A stretch of DNA of 64,000 nucleotides from an uncultured Paracoccaceae bacterium (GTDB lineage: Bacteria; Pseudomonadota; Alphaproteobacteria; Rhodobacterales; Rhodobacteraceae), in NCBI GenBank assembly GCA_947489445.1, contig CANLDN010000001.1:806001-870000 (forward strand), given 5' to 3'. Every line of letters begins with the position of its first letter. Within the stretch, counting starts at the first letter, position 1. Position numbers and translations under genes: made by a program. The notes under the pieces are model-generated. The model searched no databases. It was not told the origin of the DNA and saw only the letters and a list, made by a program, of their open reading frames with translations. Below are positions 35,503 to 44,684 of the stretch, one piece after another.

Positions 35503-36576
35503 TCAATCCCCGACATTCGACATCTCTGACTGCGCAAACGGCTGCGACAAAACAGGCGTGCTGCTCTCAACCGTCTCATGCAGCCGTTCTGACTTGTCTC
35601 GCCCGATGATCCGGCGACGGCGGGACAAGAATATCTTTGACCATCCGCGCCAATTGCCCATCGACGGTGCATCGACATCCTGTTCAAACCGTCCCCGCCA
35701 TCCGTCCGGTAGCGGTACGTTACAGGCCGACAGTTTTTCCAAAATCCAAACCAGCGGGATGTTCGCCAGCGGCCGCGCCCATGGGTATTCCCATACCTGA
35801 CCGCCGACATCGCCATGGTTGCCCCTAAACCAGACCTGCTCCATATGGCCCGTCCAGCCCGGCGGGCAGGCCCACATCACCGGGGCATAGGCTTCGCGGC
35901 GTTCGTCTAAGGCAAGCGCATGAAAGCCATTGCGCACATGACCGCCCAGCGTGTGATTGTGGAAATCATGACTCGCCTGCGCCCAGCGCCAGACAATCGG
36001 CAATCGCAATCCCAGCGCCTTGACCGTATCCCAGACCGCCACCGCTTCGATCTGTACGTCTGGATGGCAGTAAAGCTCTCGGAATTTCTGCGCGACCGGG
36101 CCTCGTGCGCCGGTGCGATAGTGGCGATAGGCCTGCCGGACCGCGCGCACCGTCGCGCAATCGGCCTTGACAAGCCCGACGAGGTCAATGACCCCCGCGA
36201 GCGATCGCACGGCATAGGCCCCGCGTGAATAGCCGATCAGGATAATCTCGTCACCGGGCCGATACCGCGAGGCGACAACCCCATAAGCCCGCTCAATCTG
36301 CCGATTGATCCCCTTGCCGGTCATCACACCCCAGGTGCCCGACCAGTCGCGCCATTGAATGCCGGCCTCGTAATGGACCGTCAGGTTGGCGGTATTGCTC
36401 ACCTCGCGCAGCAGCTTGAACGTGATCCCCGCATTGGTCTCGCGCCCTGGTGCCAGCGATGACATGGTTCCATCCAGAATAACCACATGGGTCGCTTTGC
36501 CCCGGTGGCGTAATCCGCCTTCTTCGGTACGCGCCCGGCGCCCGAAAAGACCAAAGAACCAGTCACGCAGCTGCAC
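35503..36576 (-). CDS. DUF2235 alpha/beta-hydrolase
   Basis: This encodes about 357 residues from GTG 36576, chosen for the AAGG 6 bp upstream. The nucleophile elbow is G115-Y-S117-R-G119 (ILIGYSRGAY). The family signature VVILDGTMSS lies near the N-terminus, and the FRGNHGDVGG segment near the C-terminus supplies the acid/base. DUF2235 includes Tle1-type phospholipase effectors of type VI secretion, but no secretion genes are nearby. The start overlaps the end of the CoxL-like gene by 14 nt. Confidence 0.82.
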   Translation of the reverse strand: MQLRDWFFGLFGRRARTEEGGLRHRGKATHVVILDGTMSSLAPGRETNAGITFKLLREVSNTANLTVHYEAGIQWRDWSGTWGVMTGKGINRQIERAYGVVASRYRPGDEIILIGYSRGAYAVRSLAGVIDLVGLVKADCATVRAVRQAYRHYRTGARGPVAQKFRELYCHPDVQIEAVAVWDTVKALGLRLPIVWRWAQASHDFHNHTLGGHVRNGFHALALDERREAYAPVMWACPPGWTGHMEQVWFRGNHGDVGGQVWEYPWARPLANIPLVWILEKLSACNVPLPDGWRGRFEQDVDAPSMGNWRGWSKIFLSRRRRIIGRDKSERLHETVESSTPVLSQPFAQSEMSNVGD

Positions 36577-38863
36577 TGTCACCCTTCGCCGTTTCAATCG
36601 CCTGCCACACCCGGTGCGGCGTAAAGGGCATGTCGATCCGCCGCACACCCGTATCCCAAAGCGCATCGATCACCGCATTGCTGACGGCAGCCAGCGCACC
36701 CACGGTGCCCGCCTCGCCACAGCCTTTCATCCCCATCGGATTATACAGCGATGGGGTGCATTCTGTCGAAAATCCGATCATGGGAATATCATCGGCGCGG
36801 GGCATCCCATAGTCCATAAAACTCGCCGTGAGCAGTTGACCATCCTCGTCAAACACCACCCGCTCGGTCAGGGCCTGCCCGATCCCCTGGGCGACGCCAC
36901 CATGTACCTGGCCCTCGGCCAGCATCGGATTGATCAGATTGCCGAAATCATCAACGACAGTATAGCGATCTACAGTGACAACACCCGTTTCCGGGTCAAT
37001 CTCCACCTCGGCCACATGGGCCCCATTGGGAAAACTGCGATTTTCCAGCTTGATACGCGCAGAATGGTTTAACAAATCCTCGCGCCCTGCCTCGCGGGCC
37101 ATATCAGCCACTTCCAGCATGGTTGGCGTCAGGTTCGATCCGGCAATCCGGAAACGTTCATCATCAAAACTGACAGCCGTCGCGTCCACACCCTCTGTAT
37201 CCGCCAAAAATGCGCTAAACGCCTCAAGCATCACATCGACCGTCGCCAGCGTTGCGGTGTTCTGCACCGTCACCGACCGGGATCCGCCGGTGCCGCCGCC
37301 GGTCGCAATCCGGTCACTGTCACCTTGAACAACCTCAATCTGATCCGCAGGAATCCCCGTCTGATCCGAAAGGAACTGCGCATAAACCGTCTCATGTCCC
37401 TGCCCATTCGACTGCGTACCCACATAGATCACGGCACCATCTTCGACAAACTCCACTGTCGTCGTTTCGGACGGATCACCCAGAATACTCTCGATATAGT
37501 AACATAACCCCTGCCCCCGCAGCTTGCCAGCCGCAACGGACGCCGCCTTGCGCGCGCCAAACCCATCGCGGTCCGCCTCGCGTGCGGCTGAATTCAACAC
37601 CTGCATGAAATCACCCACATCATAGGTGACGCCAGACACGGTCGTGTAAGGGAACTTGGCAGGCGCGATGAAGTTCTTCTCGCGCAGCGCCCAGGGATCA
37701 ACACCCAACTGCCGCGCCGCCTCATCCATCACACGTTCCAGCACAAATATGGCCTCCGGCCGCCCCGCACCACGATAGGCATCAACTGGTGTCGTATTGG
37801 TAAAGATGCCGCGCGTGCGCATGTAGGCGGTCTGCACATCATAGGTGCCCATCAGCACCTTCGAAAACAGGTCCGTCTGAATGGCCTGCGCAAACTGCGA
37901 GTTATAGGCGCCCATATTCGCAATCGTATCAAGATGATAAGCTGTAATCCGATAGTCCTTGTTAAAGGCAAGCGTCGCCGTCGTCGTCAGATCACGGCCT
38001 GCATTGTCCGACAACATCGCCTCTGTCCGCTCTGACATCCAGCGCACCGGGCGGCCCAATACACGGGCAGCATGGGCGGCACAAAACGGCTCTGCATAGC
38101 GCATGGCCTTCATCCCAAAACCACCACCCACATCCGGATTGGTGACGCGCACATCATCGGCATCCAACCCGAAATGCGCGGCCAAATCCGCCTTTGTGCC
38201 CCAAACACCCTGCCCATTGAACGCCACATGCAACCGGCCATCCACGACCTCTGCGTAACAACCACGCGGTTCCATTGAATTCACAATGACCCGGTTATCA
38301 AACACATCCACGGTGACAACATGGGCGGCCCCATCAATCGCGGCCTGCGTACCCGGCTCATCCCCCATGCCCCAATCAAAGGCGAGGTTTTCGGGTGCCT
38401 CGGAATGAATAGTGTCACCGCCGACTGCCAGATCGACATGCACCGGCAGATCATCAATCTCCAATTCAATAACCTCGGCGGCATCCTTTGCCTCCAACAT
38501 GCTATCCGCGACAATCATCGCCACAGCCTCGCCCACATGGCGCACACGATCCTGCGCCAAGATCGGACGCACAGGGGCGGCGCCCTTGGACCCATCACGA
38601 TTCTTTACCGTCACCCCGGCCATGCCGATCTTCACACCGGCTGCGATCAGATCATCCGCAGTCACCACCAAATGCACGCCCGGCATCTCGCGGGCATCGG
38701 CCACATCCAGCGCGGTAATCTCACCATGCGCGACAGTCGCGCGCAGGAAATACGCGTGCAGCGCACCATCCGGGGCAATATCATCCACGTAGCGGCCATG
38801 ACCCGTGAGGAACCGCAGATCCTCCACCCGTCTCACCGACTGGCTTTTGCCGAATTTTTCCAT
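36563..38863 (-). CDS. Molybdenum hydroxylase large subunit, form II CoxL type
   Basis: This encodes 766 residues of the xanthine-dehydrogenase family. The cofactor region contains DVGGGFGMK (GGGFG 246–250), an active-site loop AYRGAGR (362–368) that marks form II rather than the CSFR-containing form I CO dehydrogenase, and GMKGCGEAGTVGA near the end. The usual medium (FAD) and small (2Fe-2S) subunit genes and maturation genes are absent on both sides. The substrate is thus open; true CO oxidation is unlikely. AGGGA precedes the ATG. Confidence 0.88.
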   Translation of the reverse strand: MEKFGKSQSVRRVEDLRFLTGHGRYVDDIAPDGALHAYFLRATVAHGEITALDVADAREMPGVHLVVTADDLIAAGVKIGMAGVTVKNRDGSKGAAPVRPILAQDRVRHVGEAVAMIVADSMLEAKDAAEVIELEIDDLPVHVDLAVGGDTIHSEAPENLAFDWGMGDEPGTQAAIDGAAHVVTVDVFDNRVIVNSMEPRGCYAEVVDGRLHVAFNGQGVWGTKADLAAHFGLDADDVRVTNPDVGGGFGMKAMRYAEPFCAAHAARVLGRPVRWMSERTEAMLSDNAGRDLTTTATLAFNKDYRITAYHLDTIANMGAYNSQFAQAIQTDLFSKVLMGTYDVQTAYMRTRGIFTNTTPVDAYRGAGRPEAIFVLERVMDEAARQLGVDPWALREKNFIAPAKFPYTTVSGVTYDVGDFMQVLNSAAREADRDGFGARKAASVAAGKLRGQGLCYYIESILGDPSETTTVEFVEDGAVIYVGTQSNGQGHETVYAQFLSDQTGIPADQIEVVQGDSDRIATGGGTGGSRSVTVQNTATLATVDVMLEAFSAFLADTEGVDATAVSFDDERFRIAGSNLTPTMLEVADMAREAGREDLLNHSARIKLENRSFPNGAHVAEVEIDPETGVVTVDRYTVVDDFGNLINPMLAEGQVHGGVAQGIGQALTERVVFDEDGQLLTASFMDYGMPRADDIPMIGFSTECTPSLYNPMGMKGCGEAGTVGALAAVSNAVIDALWDTGVRRIDMPFTPHRVWQAIETAKGDSAAA

Positions 38864-39048
38864 TGGCTTGGTCCCTCAAAAAACTGCCCGAAACACACCC
38901 TAGGCACAGCACACATAAAGTCCAGCGGTGACCACGCAAACAGGCCTTACCAAAAAAATTCGTATTCCCGGGAATAAACCAAACACCACTCGCGTAGCCT
39001 ATGTGACTGGCCGCTGCGTCAGGACAAAATGACAATGGAGAAACCCAA

Positions 39049-39426
39049 ATGAAAATGCCCCTTATCGCCCTCTCTCTCGCCCTTGGCCTGTCCGCGTGTG
39101 ATGCCTATGCCGCAGGTCACGCATCCGCCCCCGCGGTCGAAGCAAACGGTATCCTGACCGATGCCAACGGCATGAGCCTTTATACATTCGACCCCGACAC
39201 AGCCACATCCTCCGCCTGCAACGGTGGCTGTGCACGCAACTGGCCACCGCTTCTCGCGACCAATGACGACAAGGGCAGTGGTGATTTCACGATCATCGAT
39301 CGCACCAACGGGACCAAGCAATGGGCCTATAACGGCGAACCGCTTTATCTGTGGGTGAATGACCGCGCGCCCGGCGACACAACCGGCGACGGCATTGGCG
39401 GCACATGGCACCTCGCTCGCCCTTAA
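39049..39426 (+). CDS. COG4315 family secreted lipoprotein
   Basis: This encodes 125 residues with a signal peptide ending at a lipobox (GLSAC, Cys17). The mature part has a repeat of the predicted-lipoprotein type: ILTDANGMSLYTFDPDT, with a C-x-x-x-C pair in ACNGGCARNWPP, and KQWAYNGEPLYLWV as the second copy. The function is unknown; related proteins are found at the cell surface. The gene is convergent with the haem-motif protein, with a terminator between. Confidence 0.82.
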   Translation: MKMPLIALSLALGLSACDAYAAGHASAPAVEANGILTDANGMSLYTFDPDTATSSACNGGCARNWPPLLATNDDKGSGDFTIIDRTNGTKQWAYNGEPLYLWVNDRAPGDTTGDGIGGTWHLARP

Positions 39427-39449
39427 CCCCCAAGGCAGGCGAGCAGGCA

Positions 39450-39485
39450 CCCCGACCAGACCCAAGACTGGTCGGGGCTGTCTTT
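39450..39485. terminator. Intrinsic terminator between convergent genes
   Basis: A 10-bp perfect stem CCCCGACCAG/CTGGTCGGGG with an 8-nt loop is followed by CTGTCTTT on the plus strand. It can stop the lipoprotein transcript and possibly the opposing one. Confidence 0.7.
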
Positions 39486-39495
39486 CTAAGGTTGT

Positions 39496-41067
39496 CTAAT
39501 CGACAATCGTCGGCGCATCAGGATAAGACGCGCAATGACCGTCCGTTCCATTTTCCTGACAACTGGCAAGCAGGATACCCCAGATAAAATCGATCTGCGT
39601 GGCCGTCACCTGCGTGCCGCCAAAATTGTAGAACCAATCACCATCCGGCGCACCCATCGCAACCTGCCCATACCCCTGCAGGTTTGGCCGCCATGTCGCC
39701 CCAACACCCTGCAGACCCGCATTGCCATATTGATCAACCGACGCCTGCGAATGGCATGTCGTGCAAGAGGCTGAATTGACAAAGCCCCCTTCGGTCACCG
39801 TCGCCCCCATCCCGCTTGGCACGCCTGTGGCATGGGTAAATGTGGTCTGGGTGCCCTTCAGACGATAGTTGCGCCAGGCCGGATCATCGATTGAGATCAG
39901 ATTGGGATCAGGATCAACAGCCGCCGTACCAACGCCCATCGCATCGAGCATCAGCGCGAGCTCTGGCGTAATCACCTCACCCGTCTGGGCAGGGTCATAG
40001 GCCAGACCTGCCTCAAACAACGGGTCGTTGCTACTGGTCTTGTCATCATTCAATACGATATGCGGCGGGATAAAGGTCGTGCCAAAATTGGCACCCGCCT
40101 GCGTGGTCCCGTCGACGGCATAACCAAAGCTGTCATTGCACCCGATGTAATCGCAGCGGCCCAGATTGGTGACATGCTCCATCGCGTACCAATGCCAGAT
40201 CGGGATATCCTTCGAGGCATTGGTCATCGCCACCATATAATACATGCCGGGTACCGTGCCGTCGCTACCATCCCCGTCGAGCATGACAGTCAGATACGGA
40301 TATGCGGGGTTGTTGGGCACACCATCCGGGATCAACTCGATCAGGCCCTGATCCAGCATGATCTCCTGATGCACAAAATCAGCCTTCACCATAACGGCAT
40401 CGACGGGCAGCCGGACCTGCAACCGCTGGGCGGCACCAATATCCCCGGTTGAGATTGCGGCATTCTGCGCCCGGTTCCGCGCGCCCAACCCCTCTTTGGA
40501 ATAAAGATCGTGGCGATAAAGGTAGTCGAACATCGGTCGATTGCGGAACACCAGCTCCAGCTCCAAATCGCGCAACAAACGGCCCGGATCGGACTGGTTC
40601 ACGATCCCCCGGTGATCGGTGACAAAACCCGATGGGGTGCCGTTGGGCACGGCTGGCAATGGGGGTACGGGATCATAATCTGCCCGGAAAATCGGACATT
40701 GCGTGGATGGGTTCGCCGGATCAGGGGCCGCATTTGGATCACAGCAATCACCCGTTACACTTGGCGTACACAAGGGCAGCGGATCACTGCGCCACACGGT
40801 CGGATCAATCGCCCAATCCCAGAACTCTTCTTGAATGGCCGTGCCGAACTGCACCCAGGCAAAGGCGTCCGGACAACTCGACGCCGCTGACGTGCCCAGA
40901 TCACCGGCGACAAACGCCAGCCCTTCAACCACATCAACCATGCAAGCCGGGTCATCCTGCACCATGCTGCGAAACAACATCATCTTCTGCAAACTGTTCG
41001 GTTCAGCCTGCGCCGCCGTACCATGCGCCAGCATCAGCGTGGCTGCGGCCAATATCCATCTTTGCAT
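39496..41067 (-). CDS. Secreted protein with a single c-type haem motif
   Basis: This encodes 523 residues with a Sec signal peptide (ILAAATLMLAHGTAAQA) and an AGGAGAG start site. One CxxCH motif (CTTCH, 435–439) is near the C-terminus. Further cysteines occur in CTPSVTGDCCD and elsewhere, possibly disulfides. The bulk looks like a large periplasmic domain of unknown type. It may be a cytochrome or a haem-bearing oxidoreductase subunit. No partner genes are adjacent. Confidence 0.75.
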   Translation of the reverse strand: MQRWILAAATLMLAHGTAAQAEPNSLQKMMLFRSMVQDDPACMVDVVEGLAFVAGDLGTSAASSCPDAFAWVQFGTAIQEEFWDWAIDPTVWRSDPLPLCTPSVTGDCCDPNAAPDPANPSTQCPIFRADYDPVPPLPAVPNGTPSGFVTDHRGIVNQSDPGRLLRDLELELVFRNRPMFDYLYRHDLYSKEGLGARNRAQNAAISTGDIGAAQRLQVRLPVDAVMVKADFVHQEIMLDQGLIELIPDGVPNNPAYPYLTVMLDGDGSDGTVPGMYYMVAMTNASKDIPIWHWYAMEHVTNLGRCDYIGCNDSFGYAVDGTTQAGANFGTTFIPPHIVLNDDKTSSNDPLFEAGLAYDPAQTGEVITPELALMLDAMGVGTAAVDPDPNLISIDDPAWRNYRLKGTQTTFTHATGVPSGMGATVTEGGFVNSASCTTCHSQASVDQYGNAGLQGVGATWRPNLQGYGQVAMGAPDGDWFYNFGGTQVTATQIDFIWGILLASCQENGTDGHCASYPDAPTIVD

Positions 41068-41205
41068 ATCGCTCTCCTGTTATACCTACCCGTGGTAGAA
41101 TACAGGAAGCCCGAAACAACCAATGTGCTCTTTCGCACATCAACACCCTTTTCCTTACCCACCCCATTCGCTATCTGGGCCCAAACCGGAACGGGATACG
41201 TGACC

Positions 41206-44200
41206 ATGGGCATGGACAAGACATTCGACGCAAAAACCGCAGAGCCGCGGCTTTACCAGATGTGGGAGGACACAGGCGCCTTCAAAGCCGGCGCCAACGC
41301 CAAGCCCGGCGCGGACACGTTCTGCATCCAACTGCCGCCCCCCAACGTCACTGGCCACCTGCATGTGGGCCACGCCTTCAACCACACGCTGATGGACATC
41401 CTGACCCGCTGGAAGCGGATGCAGGGCTACGACACGCTCTGGCAGCCGGGGCTGGACCACGCAGGCATCGCCACTCAGCTGATGGTCGAAAAACAAATGG
41501 CCGAAGACGGTGAAAACCGTAAACGCTCCGAAATGCCGCGCGATGAATTCATCGCCAAGGTCTGGGATTGGAAGGCCGACAAAGGCGGGGTCATCGAACA
41601 ACAGGCCCGCCGTCTGGGCGACAGCATGGACTGGGACCGCTCCGCCTTCACCATGTCTGGTGCCGAAAGCGCGCCTGACACCGAAAAGGAGGGCAACTTC
41701 CACGACGCCGTGATCCAGGTCTTCGTGCAGATGTACAATGACGGCCTGATCTATCGCGGCAAGCGTCTTGTGAATTGGGACCCGCATTTCGAAACAGCCA
41801 TCTCTGACCTCGAAGTCGAAAACATCGAAGTCGACGGCCACATGTGGCACTTCAAATACCCGCTCGCGGGCGGCGAGACCTATGAATATGTGGAGAAGGA
41901 CGAGGACGGCAACGTCACCCTGCGCGAGACCCGCGACTATATCTCCATCGCCACAACTCGGCCCGAAACCATGCTGGGCGACGGGGCCGTCGCGGTGAAC
42001 CCCAAGGACGAACGCTACGCCCCCATCGTCGGCAAGCTTTGCGAAATCCCGGTCGGACCACGCGAACACCGCCGCCTGATCCCGATCATCACCGACCCCT
42101 ACCCCGATCCCGATTTCGGATCCGGCGCAGTCAAGATTACCGGCGCGCATGACTTCAACGACTACGAAGTCGCCAAACGCGGCAACATCCCCATGTACAA
42201 CCTAATGGAGACCAAAGGGGCCATGCGGGCAGATGGAAAGCCCTACGCGGAAGAGGCGGCAGTCGCCCAGCGCATCGCAAACGGCGAGCAGGATTTCGAC
42301 GAGAATATGATCGCCGCGATGAACCTCGTCCCCGACGCATATCGCGGGCTGGACCGGTTCGAGGCGCGCAAACAGGTGGTGGCCGACATCACGGCAGAGG
42401 GCAATGCAGTCATGATCCCCAACCCAGCGTTCGAGGCGGCAGAGGAACGCGACGGCGACCAGACGGATGTGCCTGAAACCATCCCCTTCGTCGAAGCGAA
42501 GAAAATCATGCAGCCTTTCGGCGACCGCTCCAAGGTTGTGATCGAGCCGATGCTGACGGACCAATGGTTCGTCGACAGCGCCAAAATCGTCGGCCCCGCA
42601 CTCGACTCCGTCCGCGAAGGCCGTGTCAAGATCATGCCCGAAAGCGGCGAAAAAGTGTTTTACCACTGGCTGGAGAATATCGAACCCTGGTGCATCTCAC
42701 GGCAACTCTGGTGGGGGCACCAGATCCCGGTTTGCTTCGGACCACAAAAGGAAGTGTTAGAGCAATATCGTCAGTTGGCACCTGAGTTCTTCAGCCTACT
42801 ATCGTCCACTTCACCAGAGAGAGAAGCCCGGCTTGAGTACCTAGGTTCGCAAATGCATGAACTGGCAGCAAGACCCAGAAAAATGTTCTGCGCGCCCTCG
42901 AAGGCTGAAAGGCATACCCAGGCGCGCGAATACTACGGTTCCAATGTTGAGACACTGGAACCCTGCTTTCTAGATGAAGCCGTGCGCGACCTTGAACTTG
43001 TGGGAAAGCTGATACCGGGATTGCTAGGGGTGGTTGTCGATCAGGCCGGTGACTGCAAGGTTACCCCGCTAGAAGACCCCGACGTCCTCGACACATGGTT
43101 CTCCTCCGGCCTCTGGCCTTTCGGCACGCTGGGCTGGCCCGCTGATGACCCGGCGATGAAATACTTCCCCGGCGACGTACTGATCACCGGGCAGGATATC
43201 CTGTTCTTCTGGGTCGCCCGGATGATGATGATGTCGCGGGCAATCCTGAAAGACGACCCGTTCCACACCGTCTACCTGCACCAGCTTCTGCGTGACGAAA
43301 AAGGGCAGAAGATGTCCAAGACGCGCGGCAATGTCATCGACCCGCTCGATATGATCGATGAATACGGGGCCGACGCGCTGCGGATGTCCAACGCCGCCAT
43401 GGCCGCCCTCGGGGGCGTGCTGAAAATCAGCGAAGACCGGATCAAGGGCTACCGCAATTTCGGCACCAAACTCTGGAACGCCTGCCGGTTTGCAGAAATG
43501 AACGAAGTCTTCACCGACCGCGCGTTGGGGTCCGACGTTTTGCCGACACAAGGCCGACGCGACGCCGACATCCAACTCACAGTCAATAAATGGATCATCG
43601 GCGAAACCGCCAAGACCCTGGAAACCGTCAACGCAGCCTTGGAAACCTACCGTTTCAACGACGCCGCAAACGCCCTTTATGCCTTTGTCTGGGGCAAGGT
43701 CTGCGACTGGTATGTCGAACTGTCCAAACCGCAGCTACTGGACGGAAACGAAACGGAAAAATCCGAAACACGGGCCGTGATGGCCTGGGTTCTGGACCAA
43801 TGCATGATCATGCTCCACCCCATCATGCCCTTCATCACAGAAGAGCTGTGGCAGACCTTGGGAACCCGCGACAAAATGCTGGTCCACACCGACTGGCCGA
43901 CCTACCAAGCCACTGATCTTGTTGACGAAAATGCCGACCGCGAAATGAACTGGACCATCGCCCTGATCGAAGGTATCCGCTCAGCCCGCGCGCAGGTGCA
44001 CGTCCCCGCAGGCGCGCGCGTCCCCCTACTTGTCACCGGCTTGGATACCAACGGTCAATCTGCCTGGAACAACAACGAGGTAATGATCAAACGGCTCGCC
44101 CGCATCGAAACGCTCGACCATGTCGACAGCTTCCCAAAGGGCTGCGTCACCATCCCCATGGAAGGCGGCACCTTCGGCATTCCGCTGGCCGATCTTATTG

Positions 44201-44409
44201 ATGTCAAAGAAGAAATCGGGCGTCTGGAAAGGACACTCGGCAAACTCGCCAAGGAACTCGGCGGCTTGCGCGGACGTCTGAACAACCCCAAATTCGTGGC
44301 CTCCGCCCCGGATGAAGTCGTTGCCGAAGCTCGCGAAAACCTGCGTCTGCGCGAAGACGAAGAAGCGCAGTTAAAGGCCGCAATCGCCCGCTTGCAGGAA
44401 ATCGGCTAA
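41206..44409 (+). CDS. valS: Valine–tRNA ligase with an unusual insertion
   Basis: This encodes about 1067 residues from the ATG at 41206. HVGH (53–56, in PPNVTGHLHVGHAFNHT) and KMSKT (702–706) mark the class I catalytic core, and the C-terminal coiled coil (VKEEIGRLERTLGKLAKELG) is typical of ValS. Between WWGHQIPV and EDPDVLDTWFSSG there are about 110 residues (approximately 510–621), where E. coli ValS has about 35. This insertion has rarer codons and looks AT-richer than its flanks. Divergent from the haem-motif gene. Confidence 0.95.
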   Translation: MGMDKTFDAKTAEPRLYQMWEDTGAFKAGANAKPGADTFCIQLPPPNVTGHLHVGHAFNHTLMDILTRWKRMQGYDTLWQPGLDHAGIATQLMVEKQMAEDGENRKRSEMPRDEFIAKVWDWKADKGGVIEQQARRLGDSMDWDRSAFTMSGAESAPDTEKEGNFHDAVIQVFVQMYNDGLIYRGKRLVNWDPHFETAISDLEVENIEVDGHMWHFKYPLAGGETYEYVEKDEDGNVTLRETRDYISIATTRPETMLGDGAVAVNPKDERYAPIVGKLCEIPVGPREHRRLIPIITDPYPDPDFGSGAVKITGAHDFNDYEVAKRGNIPMYNLMETKGAMRADGKPYAEEAAVAQRIANGEQDFDENMIAAMNLVPDAYRGLDRFEARKQVVADITAEGNAVMIPNPAFEAAEERDGDQTDVPETIPFVEAKKIMQPFGDRSKVVIEPMLTDQWFVDSAKIVGPALDSVREGRVKIMPESGEKVFYHWLENIEPWCISRQLWWGHQIPVCFGPQKEVLEQYRQLAPEFFSLLSSTSPEREARLEYLGSQMHELAARPRKMFCAPSKAERHTQAREYYGSNVETLEPCFLDEAVRDLELVGKLIPGLLGVVVDQAGDCKVTPLEDPDVLDTWFSSGLWPFGTLGWPADDPAMKYFPGDVLITGQDILFFWVARMMMMSRAILKDDPFHTVYLHQLLRDEKGQKMSKTRGNVIDPLDMIDEYGADALRMSNAAMAALGGVLKISEDRIKGYRNFGTKLWNACRFAEMNEVFTDRALGSDVLPTQGRRDADIQLTVNKWIIGETAKTLETVNAALETYRFNDAANALYAFVWGKVCDWYVELSKPQLLDGNETEKSETRAVMAWVLDQCMIMLHPIMPFITEELWQTLGTRDKMLVHTDWPTYQATDLVDENADREMNWTIALIEGIRSARAQVHVPAGARVPLLVTGLDTNGQSAWNNNEVMIKRLARIETLDHVDSFPKGCVTIPMEGGTFGIPLADLIDVKEEIGRLERTLGKLAKELGGLRGRLNNPKFVASAPDEVVAEARENLRLREDEEAQLKAAIARLQEIG

Positions 44410-44445
44410 TGCGTTGGGCGGCCAGTTAGGTCGCCCTTAACCATC

Positions 44446-44607
44446 TTAGGGCACAACCCGTTCTACCGCGCGCATCATGCCCAGCGCTTTGTCATAGACC
44501 AGCGTCAATATCCGCCGCCCGCCGGGCTTCGCCGCCATTTGCGGCACAGCCCGCACGGTCAGGGCGGCCCCGGTACTCGCCAAAAATCCGCGTCGACTAA
44601 TCTTCAT
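44446..44607 (-). CDS. Tiny Tat-signal protein (53 residues)
   Basis: ATG 44607 follows AAGGGAGG. The N-terminus MKISRRGFLASTGAA is a twin-arginine signal. The mature part is only about 30 residues, basic then ending ILTLVYDKALGMMRAVERVV. The function is unknown. It is divergent from the HisC-like gene across a 77-bp region with a strong dyad. Confidence 0.65.
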   Translation of the reverse strand: MKISRRGFLASTGAALTVRAVPQMAAKPGGRRILTLVYDKALGMMRAVERVVP

Positions 44608-44627
44608 CGGGGCCTCCCTTAATTGCG

Positions 44628-44651
44628 AACCATTCTCATATATGAATGGTT
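44628..44651. promoter_or_regulatory. Palindrome in a divergent promoter region
   Basis: AACCATTC (44628–44635) and GAATGGTT (44644–44651) form an 8-bp dyad with an 8-nt spacer, TCATATAT. A second perfect palindrome TCATATATGA sits inside it. It lies between the Tat mini-protein and the HisC-like gene, a good place for a shared operator. Confidence 0.5.
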
Positions 44652-44684
44652 GCGCCGAAAACAACCCCACGCTTATCTAGCGCC

